Source: GCA-002726655 sp046582185
GTDB taxonomy: Bacteria > Pseudomonadota > Gammaproteobacteria > Pseudomonadales > Azotimanducaceae
Assembly: GCA_046582185.1 (NCBI GenBank)
Contig: JAYGEX010000032.1
Coordinates: 75,571 to 139,570 of the forward strand
DNA: 64,000 nucleotides
Direction of reading: 5' to 3'
The notes under the pieces: generated by a model
Database searches by the model: none
Told to the model about the DNA's origin: nothing
The model's input: the letters and a program-made list of their open reading frames with translations, nothing else
Shown here: positions 26,996 to 34,925 of the stretch, in pieces
Position numbering within the stretch: position 1 is the stretch's first letter
How the letters are laid out: each line of letters begins with the position of its first letter
Position numbers and translations under genes: made by a program

Positions 26996-28063
26996 ATGCA
27001 AAACTCAAAACTTGAGTATACGACTGAAGAACTGATGTCGGACGATGAGTATGAGGAACCTCTTTTTGGCGGCAAGGTCCGCTGTCACGGAGGCTATTTC
27101 GGTGGGAAATATGTATCGCCGCGAGTCAAATTTCGAAAGCCGGCGATTCTAGCCTGGAAGCAGCGCCTGACCGATGAAGGCGAGCCGTTAATTTACATTC
27201 CCGATGAATACGTTCCGCCGAATTACCCGAGCTATGAACAAGCCAAATACTTGCTTCAGGAAGGCATTGTCGATCCGGTGACTCGCTCCTTAACCACAAT
27301 CTCTATCGTCGAAGGTTTTGGCGCCCGCATTCGCGATATCGATCTACCGGACTTCGAAAAGGAAATAAGGGAAGACATCTCTGGTACAGCATTGGCACAT
27401 CTCGATAAAGGGTTGATCGAAGCCCATGCCCGCGATGAAGCTGGGCACAGGGATCAGGGCGGTCATAAACAGATGTGGGAGGCTGCCCGGGATATTGGTC
27501 TCAACAATCCGGAGATTCCAGGTGATGTGTTAATGCGCATGATGAGCGGCGGAGGTGGTCGCAGTCGTGAGCGACTATTTCCGGAACTGAGCGCCAAGAT
27601 GGAAGGGATGATTACTTTTGTCGCGACCGTACTGGTTGTAGAGACCTTTGCTGAAGATGTATTTGCCTGGGCGATCGACTTGTTAGGTGACCCTGAGGTC
27701 AGCCATGATGCAGAACTTGCCTCCCATTTGGTGAAGTGCATCCGCTCTGATGAAACTCCTCATGTTGATTATCTAACGGTAGCCTTGTCAGAGCTTCGTG
27801 CCCGTACATTGATATCAGAAGACGGCAAACAAGAATTCCAGGGTAGTGAAGTGGTCGACCGAATTTTTTCCAGGCAACTGCGCGGTGCTGCAACGAACCG
27901 GCCGAGGGATGCCCGGCAACTATTGCAAACAGAAATCCATGAACTAATTACCGATAAAGATAAAGCGAATCGAATATCCGGCAAGTTCGAATCACTGGAT
28001 GCCGGTTGGACATTTCCAAAAGCACAAGATGAAGCTCTGGATATCCTGCTACAAGCTTCCTGA
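26996..28063 (+). CDS. ferritin-like diiron protein of unknown function
   Basis: 355 residues. The four-helix carboxylate-diiron pattern is complete: Glu106 (SIVEGFGA), Glu148-x-x-His151 (DEAGH), Glu216 (VVETFAED) and Glu253-x-x-His256 (DETPH). This is the ligand set of ferritin-like oxygenases and hydroxylases. I do not recognise a named subfamily. The N-terminal ~95 residues are a separate region containing GGYFGGKYVSP. ATG 26996 has a GGGAGA site; the frame is open to 26960. Only three bases separate it from the ABC1-kinase gene, so they form one operon. By analogy with Coq7 and Coq8/UbiB the pair could act in quinone or lipid hydroxylation; that is inference. Confidence 0.75.
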   Translation: MQNSKLEYTTEELMSDDEYEEPLFGGKVRCHGGYFGGKYVSPRVKFRKPAILAWKQRLTDEGEPLIYIPDEYVPPNYPSYEQAKYLLQEGIVDPVTRSLTTISIVEGFGARIRDIDLPDFEKEIREDISGTALAHLDKGLIEAHARDEAGHRDQGGHKQMWEAARDIGLNNPEIPGDVLMRMMSGGGGRSRERLFPELSAKMEGMITFVATVLVVETFAEDVFAWAIDLLGDPEVSHDAELASHLVKCIRSDETPHVDYLTVALSELRARTLISEDGKQEFQGSEVVDRIFSRQLRGAATNRPRDARQLLQTEIHELITDKDKANRISGKFESLDAGWTFPKAQDEALDILLQAS

Positions 28064-28066
28064 TCA

Positions 28067-29353
28067 GTGAATAAGATATTAGACAGGACCTATCGATCGA
28101 GCCGCATCGGTTACACCGCCACATGTGTCTGGCTGAGATACAAAATTCCCAAGTGGTATGACCAGATTCGAGGCGAAGATCCTGACGACAGGGATATGTC
28201 CGCTATTCATCAGCGCAATGCAAGTCAGGTATTTAATACCGCGGTCAGCATGCGCGGCATGCTGATTAAAATGTGCCAGGTCATTGGTACCCGATCCGAC
28301 GTTTTTCCACCGCAATACGTGAAGACACTGTCCCAATGTCATGATCGACTGCCGCCGCGCCCCTTTGAAGAAATTCGCGTTGTTGTGGATGAGGATTTCG
28401 ACAAACCCTTAGAGGAAACTTTCTGCGAGTTTGCCAGGGAACCCATCGCATCCGCTTCGCTAGCCCAGGTTCATAAAGCAAGATTGCATAATGGTGAAGA
28501 GGTCGCGGTTAAAATTCAGTACCCGGACATTGAGCACATCATCCAAACCGATCTCAAAACATCCCGCCGTGTCTTGCAGGTTTATCAGTACTTCGACAGT
28601 GAGCCGCTAGATCTCATGCCACTGATGGATGAACTACAAGTCCATCTAAAGCTTGAGCTGGACTTTCGTCGTGAGGTGGAAAGTGCCGATCGAATTCGGG
28701 AATTGTTTAAAGATGATGGCCATATCCGTATCCCTGAATTTCAACATAAGTTCTGTACTCGTCGTGTGATCGTGATGGAGTATGTTGAGGGGATTAAGGT
28801 CACAGATGAGCAAGGCCTGATTGATTCGGGCATCGATTACAGCCGACTCATGGATCGGCTCATGCATGCCTTTAACAAGATGATTCTGGCTTTTGGGTTT
28901 TTCCATGCTGATCCGCATCCAGGGAATATTTTGGTAACCAAAGGTAAAGACAATAAACCTGAATTTATCCTACTCGACTTTGGCCTGGCGAAGGAGCTCC
29001 CCAAAGGCTTTGGCATGGGCATTTTTGAATTGATGTTCTCGATGATGACATTTAATGAATCTGCCATGCTTCGGGCCTTCGGAGAACTCGGTTTCAAAAC
29101 GAAGAAGGACGACGATGATGAATCTTTGCTAATCATTGCCAGGCGTATGATTGGACGGTCTGATGAAGGCTTCCAGGGCGAGTTCACAGAAGAAATGACC
29201 GACGATATGTTTGCTGCCATTCGTGAGAATCCGCTTGTTACTGTGCCGTCAGATTTTGTGCTGGTGGCGCGCGCCTTTTCTCTGTTGTCTGGGATTGCGC
29301 ATACGCTTGGGCAAAAAGCGAATGCGCTGGATACCATCGGTCCAGCGGCTTAG
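28067..29353 (+). CDS. ABC1/UbiB family atypical kinase
   Basis: 428-residue member of the ABC1/ADCK/UbiB family. Visible elements: the Ala-rich loop IASASLAQVHKA, the lysine in VAVKIQYP, the catalytic HADPHPGN block, and the metal-binding DFG in ILLDFGLAK. The N-terminal KxGQ motif that regulates this family reads KMCQ (68-71), with Cys in place of Gly. No C-terminal membrane helices are obvious, unlike UbiB proper. GTG 28067 follows the previous stop by three bases. The partner is the diiron protein, hence a likely dedicated regulator or ATPase for it. Confidence 0.88.
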   Translation: MNKILDRTYRSSRIGYTATCVWLRYKIPKWYDQIRGEDPDDRDMSAIHQRNASQVFNTAVSMRGMLIKMCQVIGTRSDVFPPQYVKTLSQCHDRLPPRPFEEIRVVVDEDFDKPLEETFCEFAREPIASASLAQVHKARLHNGEEVAVKIQYPDIEHIIQTDLKTSRRVLQVYQYFDSEPLDLMPLMDELQVHLKLELDFRREVESADRIRELFKDDGHIRIPEFQHKFCTRRVIVMEYVEGIKVTDEQGLIDSGIDYSRLMDRLMHAFNKMILAFGFFHADPHPGNILVTKGKDNKPEFILLDFGLAKELPKGFGMGIFELMFSMMTFNESAMLRAFGELGFKTKKDDDDESLLIIARRMIGRSDEGFQGEFTEEMTDDMFAAIRENPLVTVPSDFVLVARAFSLLSGIAHTLGQKANALDTIGPAA

Positions 29354-29362
29354 AGATATTGA

Positions 29363-29389
29363 AAACAGACCTTACCCTCAGGTCTGTTT
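29363..29389. terminator. bidirectional terminator between convergent genes
   Basis: AAACAGACCT (29363-29372), seven-base loop, AGGTCTGTTT (29380-29389). The A-rich 5' side and T-rich 3' side allow it to work both ways. It begins ten bases after the ABC1 stop and overlaps the last codons of the GST-like gene. Confidence 0.75.
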
Positions 29390-30313
29390 GCGTACTTGAA
29401 ATCCAATCCTTGGGAAGTGCACGGCGAGCGTGCCAATCTGCGGATCATCTAGGCTCACGACCAGTTCTTCAATCGATGATACTTGCAACTTGCCGTATAT
29501 CGGGTCGCAACCGTAATCGATAGCGTTCACGACCACGTCGTCGCCAATCGCTAGATGATCAATTTCTGTGAGTGTTGTTTTACTGAAAGTCGACGGAGTT
29601 GCGTGCCTGGCAATTGTCAGCGCCTCGGAACCCTCCATCTCGATTAGCTCTCCGTGACCAAATCCGTTCATCCGTTCAAACCAATTTAGCACATGTTTGA
29701 ATGGTTCAAACTCTATGGTTAACGATTCAATGCGGTGCACAAACCAACAACAATGATAGGTAGAAAAGTCAGCAATAGTTGGAGCGTCGCCGAATAGAAA
29801 GGGCGAAGATTGTAGCTGGTGGTCCAGATGTTTAAGGTGACTTAGAAAGTATGGATGTGCTGATGCAGGATCCATCACCAGGCTGCCGGACGAGGCCATA
29901 AACTGTGCTCTGTCAGCCATGAATGCGGCAGATGCCTCAGCATCCTGCATCAACGGGTTGCTTGCCATTGCCTTAGGCTGGAACGCCATAGATACACATA
30001 CCCAAAAGAAAATTGTATCCGTCCACTGAGCTGTGGCTGCGGCAGTGGCGATAGATTCAATGGGATAAATGCTGTTTTCTGGAACAAGACGGTCAATCAC
30101 CTTGGCGATTAGCGCGCTATCGCAATAGATGTCGGCGCCAATTTGAAGTACAGGCGTTCTGCGATAACCACCGGTCAGTGGTATTAGATCCGGTTTGGGC
30201 ATAATCACTGGTATGGAAACTACAGCGTAATTTTGCTGCTTGTAACCCAACAGCAAGCGGATTTTCTCGGAGAATGGGGAGTCTGCGTAATGATGTAAAA
30301 TAATGTTTTTCAT
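29378..30313 (-). CDS. glutathione S-transferase family protein with extra C-terminal domain
   Basis: 311 residues. The thioredoxin-like GST N-terminal domain reads MKNIILHHYADSPFSEKIRLLLGYK, with Ser in the usual catalytic region and the cis-Pro block RRTPVLQIGADIYCDS. A helical GST C-terminal domain follows to about 215. The last ~85 residues form an added beta-rich domain (GDDVVVNAIDYGCDPIYG), seen in a GST subfamily. ATG 30313 is preferred over TTG 30322 because AGGA is then at a usable distance. It diverges from the LLM gene across the palindromes at 30432-30489. Confidence 0.83.
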   Translation of the reverse strand: MKNIILHHYADSPFSEKIRLLLGYKQQNYAVVSIPVIMPKPDLIPLTGGYRRTPVLQIGADIYCDSALIAKVIDRLVPENSIYPIESIATAAATAQWTDTIFFWVCVSMAFQPKAMASNPLMQDAEASAAFMADRAQFMASSGSLVMDPASAHPYFLSHLKHLDHQLQSSPFLFGDAPTIADFSTYHCCWFVHRIESLTIEFEPFKHVLNWFERMNGFGHGELIEMEGSEALTIARHATPSTFSKTTLTEIDHLAIGDDVVVNAIDYGCDPIYGKLQVSSIEELVVSLDDPQIGTLAVHFPRIGFQVRKQT

Positions 30314-30431
30314 AGTGGCCAATCCTATATTCGTTGGTGTTCGCAGGGAAGCCGACTTAATTTCCCCATTTTGTTCAACAACAGATCGCTGGTTTTTGTC
30401 GTTATAGGTTTCATATGTTTGATGGTGAATT

Positions 30432-30447
30432 TTTAGCTATAGCTAAA
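30432..30447. promoter_or_regulatory. 16-bp perfect palindrome TTTAGCTATAGCTAAA
   Basis: Exact palindrome centred ~125 bases upstream of the GST-like gene and ~220 upstream of the LLM gene. It is adjacent to AATGTTAG, repeated again 20 bases on. Likely part of a divergent control region. The rest of 30314-30660 shows no gene. Confidence 0.5.
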
Positions 30448-30462
30448 TGTTAGCGACTGGTA

Positions 30463-30489
30463 ATTAATGTTAGTTATACTAACATTAAT
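30463..30489. promoter_or_regulatory. 27-bp inverted repeat in the GST/LLM divergent promoter region
   Basis: Perfect 11-base arms ATTAATGTTAG (30463-30473) and CTAACATTAAT (30479-30489) around TTATA. Its size and symmetry are typical of an operator for a dimeric regulator. It lies between divergent genes, 171 bases before the LLM start. Confidence 0.6.
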
Positions 30490-30660
30490 ACAAGAGACAA
30501 CTCGCTTGAACTTTCTGATGAAAAATACCCTGAAGCTTAAGAGTGTAGCGACTTTTATCCAGGACAAGCCGGAAGCCGCCACATCATTTTTCTTTGACCC
30601 CAGCCACATTTGGTGTTTTATTTAGTTGAACCATTCGAATCTCAAGAGGCAGGAGTAAAC

Positions 30661-31665
30661 ATGAAACTAGGACTGGGCATTGGCCCTATGGGCGCGCCAG
30701 GCGGCGAGAAGATAATATCGCTGGCTAAAGAAGCAGAAAATCTTGGTTACGATACCATCTGGTGTCCGGAAATTTACGGCATGGATTGCTTCACGCCGCT
30801 GGCATGGATTGGCGCACATACTAAGAAAATAAAGCTTGGTACATCCATTATGCAGATATCTGCACGAAGTCCGGCGAGTGCTGCGATGCATGCTGTGGCA
30901 ATGGACTACCTTTCGAACGGTCGGCTGATTCTCGGCATAGGTGTCTCCGGCCCGCAAGTGGTCGAAGGCTGGTACGGGCAACCCTATCCAAAACCCCTGG
31001 CCCGAACTCGTGAATGGATGGCGATTTTTCGCGCTATCATTAGCAGACAAGAACCTGTGTCATTCGACGGAGATCATTATCAACTCCCCCTGGATGGTGG
31101 GACCGGTCTGGGTAAGTCCTTAAAGTTGATGCAGCATCCGCTACGTGATCACATTCCCGTGTATCTAGGGGCAGAAGGTCCAAAGAATGTCGCTCTTTCT
31201 GCAGAGTTGTGTGATGGCTGGATACCGATGTTCCTCTCTCCGTATCGTATGAACGAACAATATGCCGATGCTATGCGAATTAAATCATCTGACTTCGAAA
31301 TTGCTGCAGCAGTCCCCGTCGTGATTGATGATGATATCGACAAAGCGCGAGGAAAGGTCAAGCAGAATGTAGGATTTTACGTCGGTGGTATGGGGGCAAA
31401 GTCATTTAACGTGCATAAGGACCATGTCGCACGAATGGGTTTTGCTGATGCGGCAGATGAAATTCAAAACCTGTTTATGTCTGGTAAACGAGACGAGGCA
31501 ATTGCTGCGGTACCTGATCAGTTAGTCGATGAGATTGCCCTTTGTGGGCCAAAAGAGAGAATCCGTGAACAATTGCAAGGCTGGAAAGATAGCCCTGTTA
31601 CTCAACTTAATATTGGTACCGTGGATCCGGACACATTGAGATTTTTTGCAGAAGAATTGTTGTAG
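30661..31665 (+). CDS. LLM class flavin-dependent oxidoreductase
   Basis: 334-residue TIM-barrel enzyme of the luciferase-like family. MKLGLGIGPMGA opens the barrel, SAAMHAVAMDYLSNGRLILGIGVSGPQVVEGWYGQPYPKP is the flavin/active-site stretch, and YVGGMGAKSFNVHKDHVARMGF is shared with its paralogue at 51642-52685. This subgroup is usually labelled F420-dependent. ATG 30661 has GGCAGGAG six bases upstream; the frame extends to 30610 without a better site. It probably leads a unit with the MaoC and thioesterase genes. Role: a hydride transfer or monooxygenation on an unknown lipid or ring substrate. Confidence 0.88.
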   Translation: MKLGLGIGPMGAPGGEKIISLAKEAENLGYDTIWCPEIYGMDCFTPLAWIGAHTKKIKLGTSIMQISARSPASAAMHAVAMDYLSNGRLILGIGVSGPQVVEGWYGQPYPKPLARTREWMAIFRAIISRQEPVSFDGDHYQLPLDGGTGLGKSLKLMQHPLRDHIPVYLGAEGPKNVALSAELCDGWIPMFLSPYRMNEQYADAMRIKSSDFEIAAAVPVVIDDDIDKARGKVKQNVGFYVGGMGAKSFNVHKDHVARMGFADAADEIQNLFMSGKRDEAIAAVPDQLVDEIALCGPKERIREQLQGWKDSPVTQLNIGTVDPDTLRFFAEELL

Positions 31666-31799
31666 TTCTGCTTGGCTGGGAATTTTCTGACTTATACTCT
31701 GCGGAGATTTTGGTTGAAGTGATATCAGGCCGACTCCATTCTAACTTTGGTGGCCTTTGAATCGACGGGAACTAACTAAAATTTTTATGAGGTCAATCT

Positions 31800-32651
31800 A
31801 TGGTAACTGAAACCCTGTCTCCAGATCTGGTTGGGACCAAATTTGAGCCCGTGCAAATATCATGGACGCAAAAAGATACCATGCTCTATGCCTTGGGCGT
31901 TGGTGCGAAACCCGCTGACGAACTGAATTTTCTCTATGAAGGTAAAGGTCCACTGGTGCTGCCAACCTATGCAGTTATTCCAGGCATGCGGGCGCTCGGT
32001 AATATCCGTCAGGCTGTAAAATTAAAGCTGCAGCGTTTATTACACGGCGAACAAGGTTTTGAGTTATTGCGGCCATTGCCCGCCAACGCAGAGATTACAT
32101 TGCATAGTGAAATCTCTGAAGTCTGGGACAAAGGCAAAGCCGGTGTGATTGCGGTCACTGCAACGGCTGAGGATAAGGATGGACCGTTGTTCAAGTCGTA
32201 CTCGTCATTGTTCTATATTGGTGGCGGTGGCTTTGGAGGAGAACCAGGACCATCAAGTAGAGACAAAAATGTGCCACCGGCGCGTGAGCCGGATTTTGTT
32301 GTGAAGTACGAAACTTTACCCGAGCAGGGTGCGATCTATCGTTTGTCTGGCGATCTGGTGCCTTTGCATATCGACCCGGAGTTCGCGGCTTCAGCGGGGT
32401 ATGACAAGCCCTTCATGCATGGTTTGTGTACTTACGGTTTCGTCGGGCGAGCAGCTCTGGCCTGTCTATGTGACGGCGACCCGGCACGCTTCAAGTCCAT
32501 GACAGGCCGTTTCGCTGAGCGCGTGCAGTTTGAAGATACGATCGTCACAAAAATCTGGAAGACAGACGACGGGGAAGCCATCATTAAAGCCGAAGATCAG
32601 AATGGTGTTGTTGTGCTCAGCCAGGCAAAAGTTACCTACTCGGAACCCTAG
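31800..32651 (+). CDS. MaoC-type 2-enoyl-CoA hydratase (hydratase 2 family)
   Basis: 283 residues arranged as two hot-dog domains. The C-terminal domain carries the hydratase-2 motif in RLSGDLVPLHIDPEFAASAGYDKPFMHGLCTYG, with the catalytic Asp and His of D-x4-H. The N-terminal half is the degenerate domain seen in eukaryotic-type MFE2 hydratases. It would add water to trans-2-enoyl-CoA giving the (R)-3-hydroxyacyl-CoA. A thioesterase-like gene follows after eight bases. Confidence 0.9.
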   Translation: MVTETLSPDLVGTKFEPVQISWTQKDTMLYALGVGAKPADELNFLYEGKGPLVLPTYAVIPGMRALGNIRQAVKLKLQRLLHGEQGFELLRPLPANAEITLHSEISEVWDKGKAGVIAVTATAEDKDGPLFKSYSSLFYIGGGGFGGEPGPSSRDKNVPPAREPDFVVKYETLPEQGAIYRLSGDLVPLHIDPEFAASAGYDKPFMHGLCTYGFVGRAALACLCDGDPARFKSMTGRFAERVQFEDTIVTKIWKTDDGEAIIKAEDQNGVVVLSQAKVTYSEP

Positions 32652-32659
32652 AGGACACT

Positions 32660-33445
32660 ATGAATTTTGTCGAACGCATAGGTGGCATCGAAATTGGAAG
32701 TGGCAAGTGGCAGTTCGATCTTGCTGAGGAGCTTAATGGTGGCTTTGGTGGAACCAACGGCGGCACGCTTGCTGCAGTGTGTGTCTTTGTTGCTCGTTCA
32801 GTTGCGCCAGGCCGGGGCCCCATTGGTATTGATGCCAGGTTTATTCGTGGCTTCAGGCCGGGACAAGCTCGCCTTAGTGCAACGATTCTCAATGAGGGCC
32901 GCACGCTGACGACCGTGAGTGTCGATGTACTCACAGCGCAGGACAAACTGGCAACGCGTGCGACTGTCTCCCTTGTAGTGCCGTCGGCATTAGCGCAAAT
33001 AGACAGGCAAGGCACCCATACACCACCTGAGGCCCTTGTCAGTTTCGATCAAGGCCGAGTCTGGCGCCAACCTAAAGGCCTGCCTGCCATTCCACTTATC
33101 GACACGTTTTCGCCCAGATTAATGGGTACCGGTGATAGTGGCATTGCGACTGGCACAAAAATTATCTGGGACGACCCTAAGGCTACTGTAGAGGCCGCAT
33201 GTATTGCTGCAGACATATCAGTTGGTCCACCTGTCGCCGGGGCGCTAAAGGGTTTGCCGCTGGCAATGCCAAACCCGGATATATCGCTGCGTTTTACGGG
33301 TGCAGATTCTATGCGTGATCATCTTGTTTCCGTATGCCGGCTTGAAGGTATTGTCGGCGGGTTGGCGACCACTTCACTTGATGTATGGTCCGGAGATACC
33401 CTCATTGCGGTGGGTGTTTCAACGACCACCTGCCTGAAATCCTGA
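32660..33445 (+). CDS. acyl-CoA thioesterase-like double hot-dog protein
   Basis: 261 residues with a TesB/thioesterase-like double hot-dog layout. The N-terminal domain includes GGFGGTNGGTLAAVCVFVARSVAPGRGPIGIDARFIRGFRPG, and the C-terminal domain ends in SLDVWSGDTLIAVGVSTT. The family hydrolyses acyl-CoA esters. It is eight bases downstream of the MaoC gene, so certainly the same operon, and would release CoA or clear stalled intermediates. Substrate length is not predictable. Confidence 0.75.
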   Translation: MNFVERIGGIEIGSGKWQFDLAEELNGGFGGTNGGTLAAVCVFVARSVAPGRGPIGIDARFIRGFRPGQARLSATILNEGRTLTTVSVDVLTAQDKLATRATVSLVVPSALAQIDRQGTHTPPEALVSFDQGRVWRQPKGLPAIPLIDTFSPRLMGTGDSGIATGTKIIWDDPKATVEAACIAADISVGPPVAGALKGLPLAMPNPDISLRFTGADSMRDHLVSVCRLEGIVGGLATTSLDVWSGDTLIAVGVSTTTCLKS

Positions 33446-33501
33446 GGTTGATTACAATAGAGCGTCGCTACTTCCACCTGAACTGCGTTGCGTAATAACG
33501 T

Positions 33502-33523
33502 ATTGGCTGGAAAAGCAGCCAAT
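33502..33523 (+). terminator. hairpin between thioesterase and second MaoC gene
   Basis: ATTGGCTG (33502-33509), loop GAAAAG, CAGCCAAT (33516-33523): a perfect eight-base stem with a tetraloop-like loop, 56 bases after the thioesterase stop. No T-run follows. It may be an attenuator or an RNA-processing stem within the operon. Confidence 0.45.
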
Positions 33524-33584
33524 TGCGCTCTGGAATGAAAATGGATAAATTCACTCCTTTCAGCATATTTAGCGTGGTCTTGTA

Positions 33585-34055
33585 ATGAATCTGTTACTTA
33601 CGAACGTACATGAATACATTGGTCAGGAAGTCGCGGTCACTGACTGGGTCAGATTGGACCAGATGCAGGTAGACATTTTCGGGGATGTTACCCGCTGGCG
33701 AAAGCGCGGGCATAACGATCCGGAATGGGCCAAAGAGCATAGCCCCTACGGTGGTACCCTTGTGCATGGTTTTTTTATGGTGAGTCTCGTTACCCATTTT
33801 TTGGAACTGGGCGGGCTGCTCTACGAAGATGGAAAAAATCCGCTCAACTATGGCATGGACAAGGTAAGAATTCTAAACCCGGTGATTGTAGGTGACGGAG
33901 TTAGTTTACGTGATCGAATTACGATTATGGATGTCCAGGATAAAGGCGAGGGTAATCGGCTGATTAAAACCTCGCACCACATAGAATCGGAAGGCTCTGA
34001 TCGGCCAGCGGCCTATGTGGAGTATTTGAATTTATGGCATGCGAATTATTTTTAG
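33585..34055 (+). CDS. MaoC family (NodN-like) dehydratase
   Basis: 156-residue single hot-dog protein. The motif region IFGDVTRWRKRGHNDPEWAKEHSPYGGTLVHGFFMVSL has the Asp (HNDPEWA) and His (LVHGF) of R-specific enoyl-CoA hydratases. It resembles NodN-type MaoC proteins. It would be a second hydration step beside the hydratase at 31800. It lies 140 bases after the thioesterase gene on the same strand. Confidence 0.85.
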   Translation: MNLLLTNVHEYIGQEVAVTDWVRLDQMQVDIFGDVTRWRKRGHNDPEWAKEHSPYGGTLVHGFFMVSLVTHFLELGGLLYEDGKNPLNYGMDKVRILNPVIVGDGVSLRDRITIMDVQDKGEGNRLIKTSHHIESEGSDRPAAYVEYLNLWHANYF

Positions 34056-34100
34056 AGAGCTATGGGGATTAGGACATGGCTTAACTCTGTTCAACTAGGG

Positions 34101-34925
34101 CTAAATTTCAACTATCGGTAAATATTCTCTCCTTGCCGGTTTGTCCAGCATTCTGGCGATGCCTCGATCAGCCTCGATATTCTTAATTACCTGTCGAAGT
34201 TCACGACTCCATTGACGGTTAAGTGTTAGATATCCTGCAGAATGATCTTGTTTAAAGTATTGCAGCTTCTGATCATTTACCCACAGCGCCAATGCCTGAA
34301 TGAGGATACGTGTGCCCTCGCGGCTTAGCTTCATATTGATCGATTCGACGGTGTCATGTGGTTCAGGTTCGACCTGAGCCTGGCAGAGCACATCACCGCC
34401 ATCAATTTTTTTGGCGAGCCTGTGAATGGTCACGCCAATATTTCGTGGGTCCCAGTTGATTAAGGCCCATTCCGTGCAATGGGTGCCGCGATAATAGGGC
34501 GAGAGCCCCCAGTGGAGATTCAGTGCCAGCGGCGCATTTTCAATTATCCTGTTTTTGACGATGGAGGTGCCATGGTCTAACAAAAGGTCGGGTTTCTCCC
34601 TTCCTAAAAATTCTTCAACTTCCGGGTCACTAATATTTTTGCAGTACAAAATCTTCATTGACGCATCGATATCCAACCAGCCCTCGCCAAAGATGGTTGT
34701 ATAGAGTTCTGCCAGTTCCCTCGATTTGATTTTGGCGAGCACTCGTGGATTTACGGGCGCCCTTGAGTCCAGTGCCACGCTTCTTTTAATTTTATTCAGT
34801 AAGGAAAGCCTGCCGAGGTTTTTGTCCTCTATGATGACAGTATGAATCGAATGCTTACGATTAATCTGATCTACGAAGTAGATCAATGGCGCATTGGGTT
34901 TGATCAGCGCGATTATTTTTTTCAT
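34101..34925 (-). CDS. formyltransferase family protein
   Basis: 275-residue protein of the methionyl-tRNA/sugar formyltransferase superfamily. The active-site segment ALNLHWGLSPYYRGTHCTEWALIN gives the Asn-His pair, and KKIDGGDVLCQ gives the Asp, so the N-H-D triad is complete. These enzymes move a formyl group from 10-formyl-tetrahydrofolate, often to an amino-sugar. Its ATG shares one base with the stop of the polysaccharide deacetylase remnant, so the two were translationally coupled. With that partner broken, the pathway, probably surface-polysaccharide tailoring, may be idle. Confidence 0.8.
   Translation of the reverse strand: MKKIIALIKPNAPLIYFVDQINRKHSIHTVIIEDKNLGRLSLLNKIKRSVALDSRAPVNPRVLAKIKSRELAELYTTIFGEGWLDIDASMKILYCKNISDPEVEEFLGREKPDLLLDHGTSIVKNRIIENAPLALNLHWGLSPYYRGTHCTEWALINWDPRNIGVTIHRLAKKIDGGDVLCQAQVEPEPHDTVESINMKLSREGTRILIQALALWVNDQKLQYFKQDHSAGYLTLNRQWSRELRQVIKNIEADRGIARMLDKPARREYLPIVEI

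Noticed and set aside
31764..31778. GACGGGAACTAACTA occurs here and again at 55403-55417.
   Set aside because: A few exact 15-base matches are expected by chance in 64 kb; one copy overlaps the end of a coding region, so no shared function is implied.
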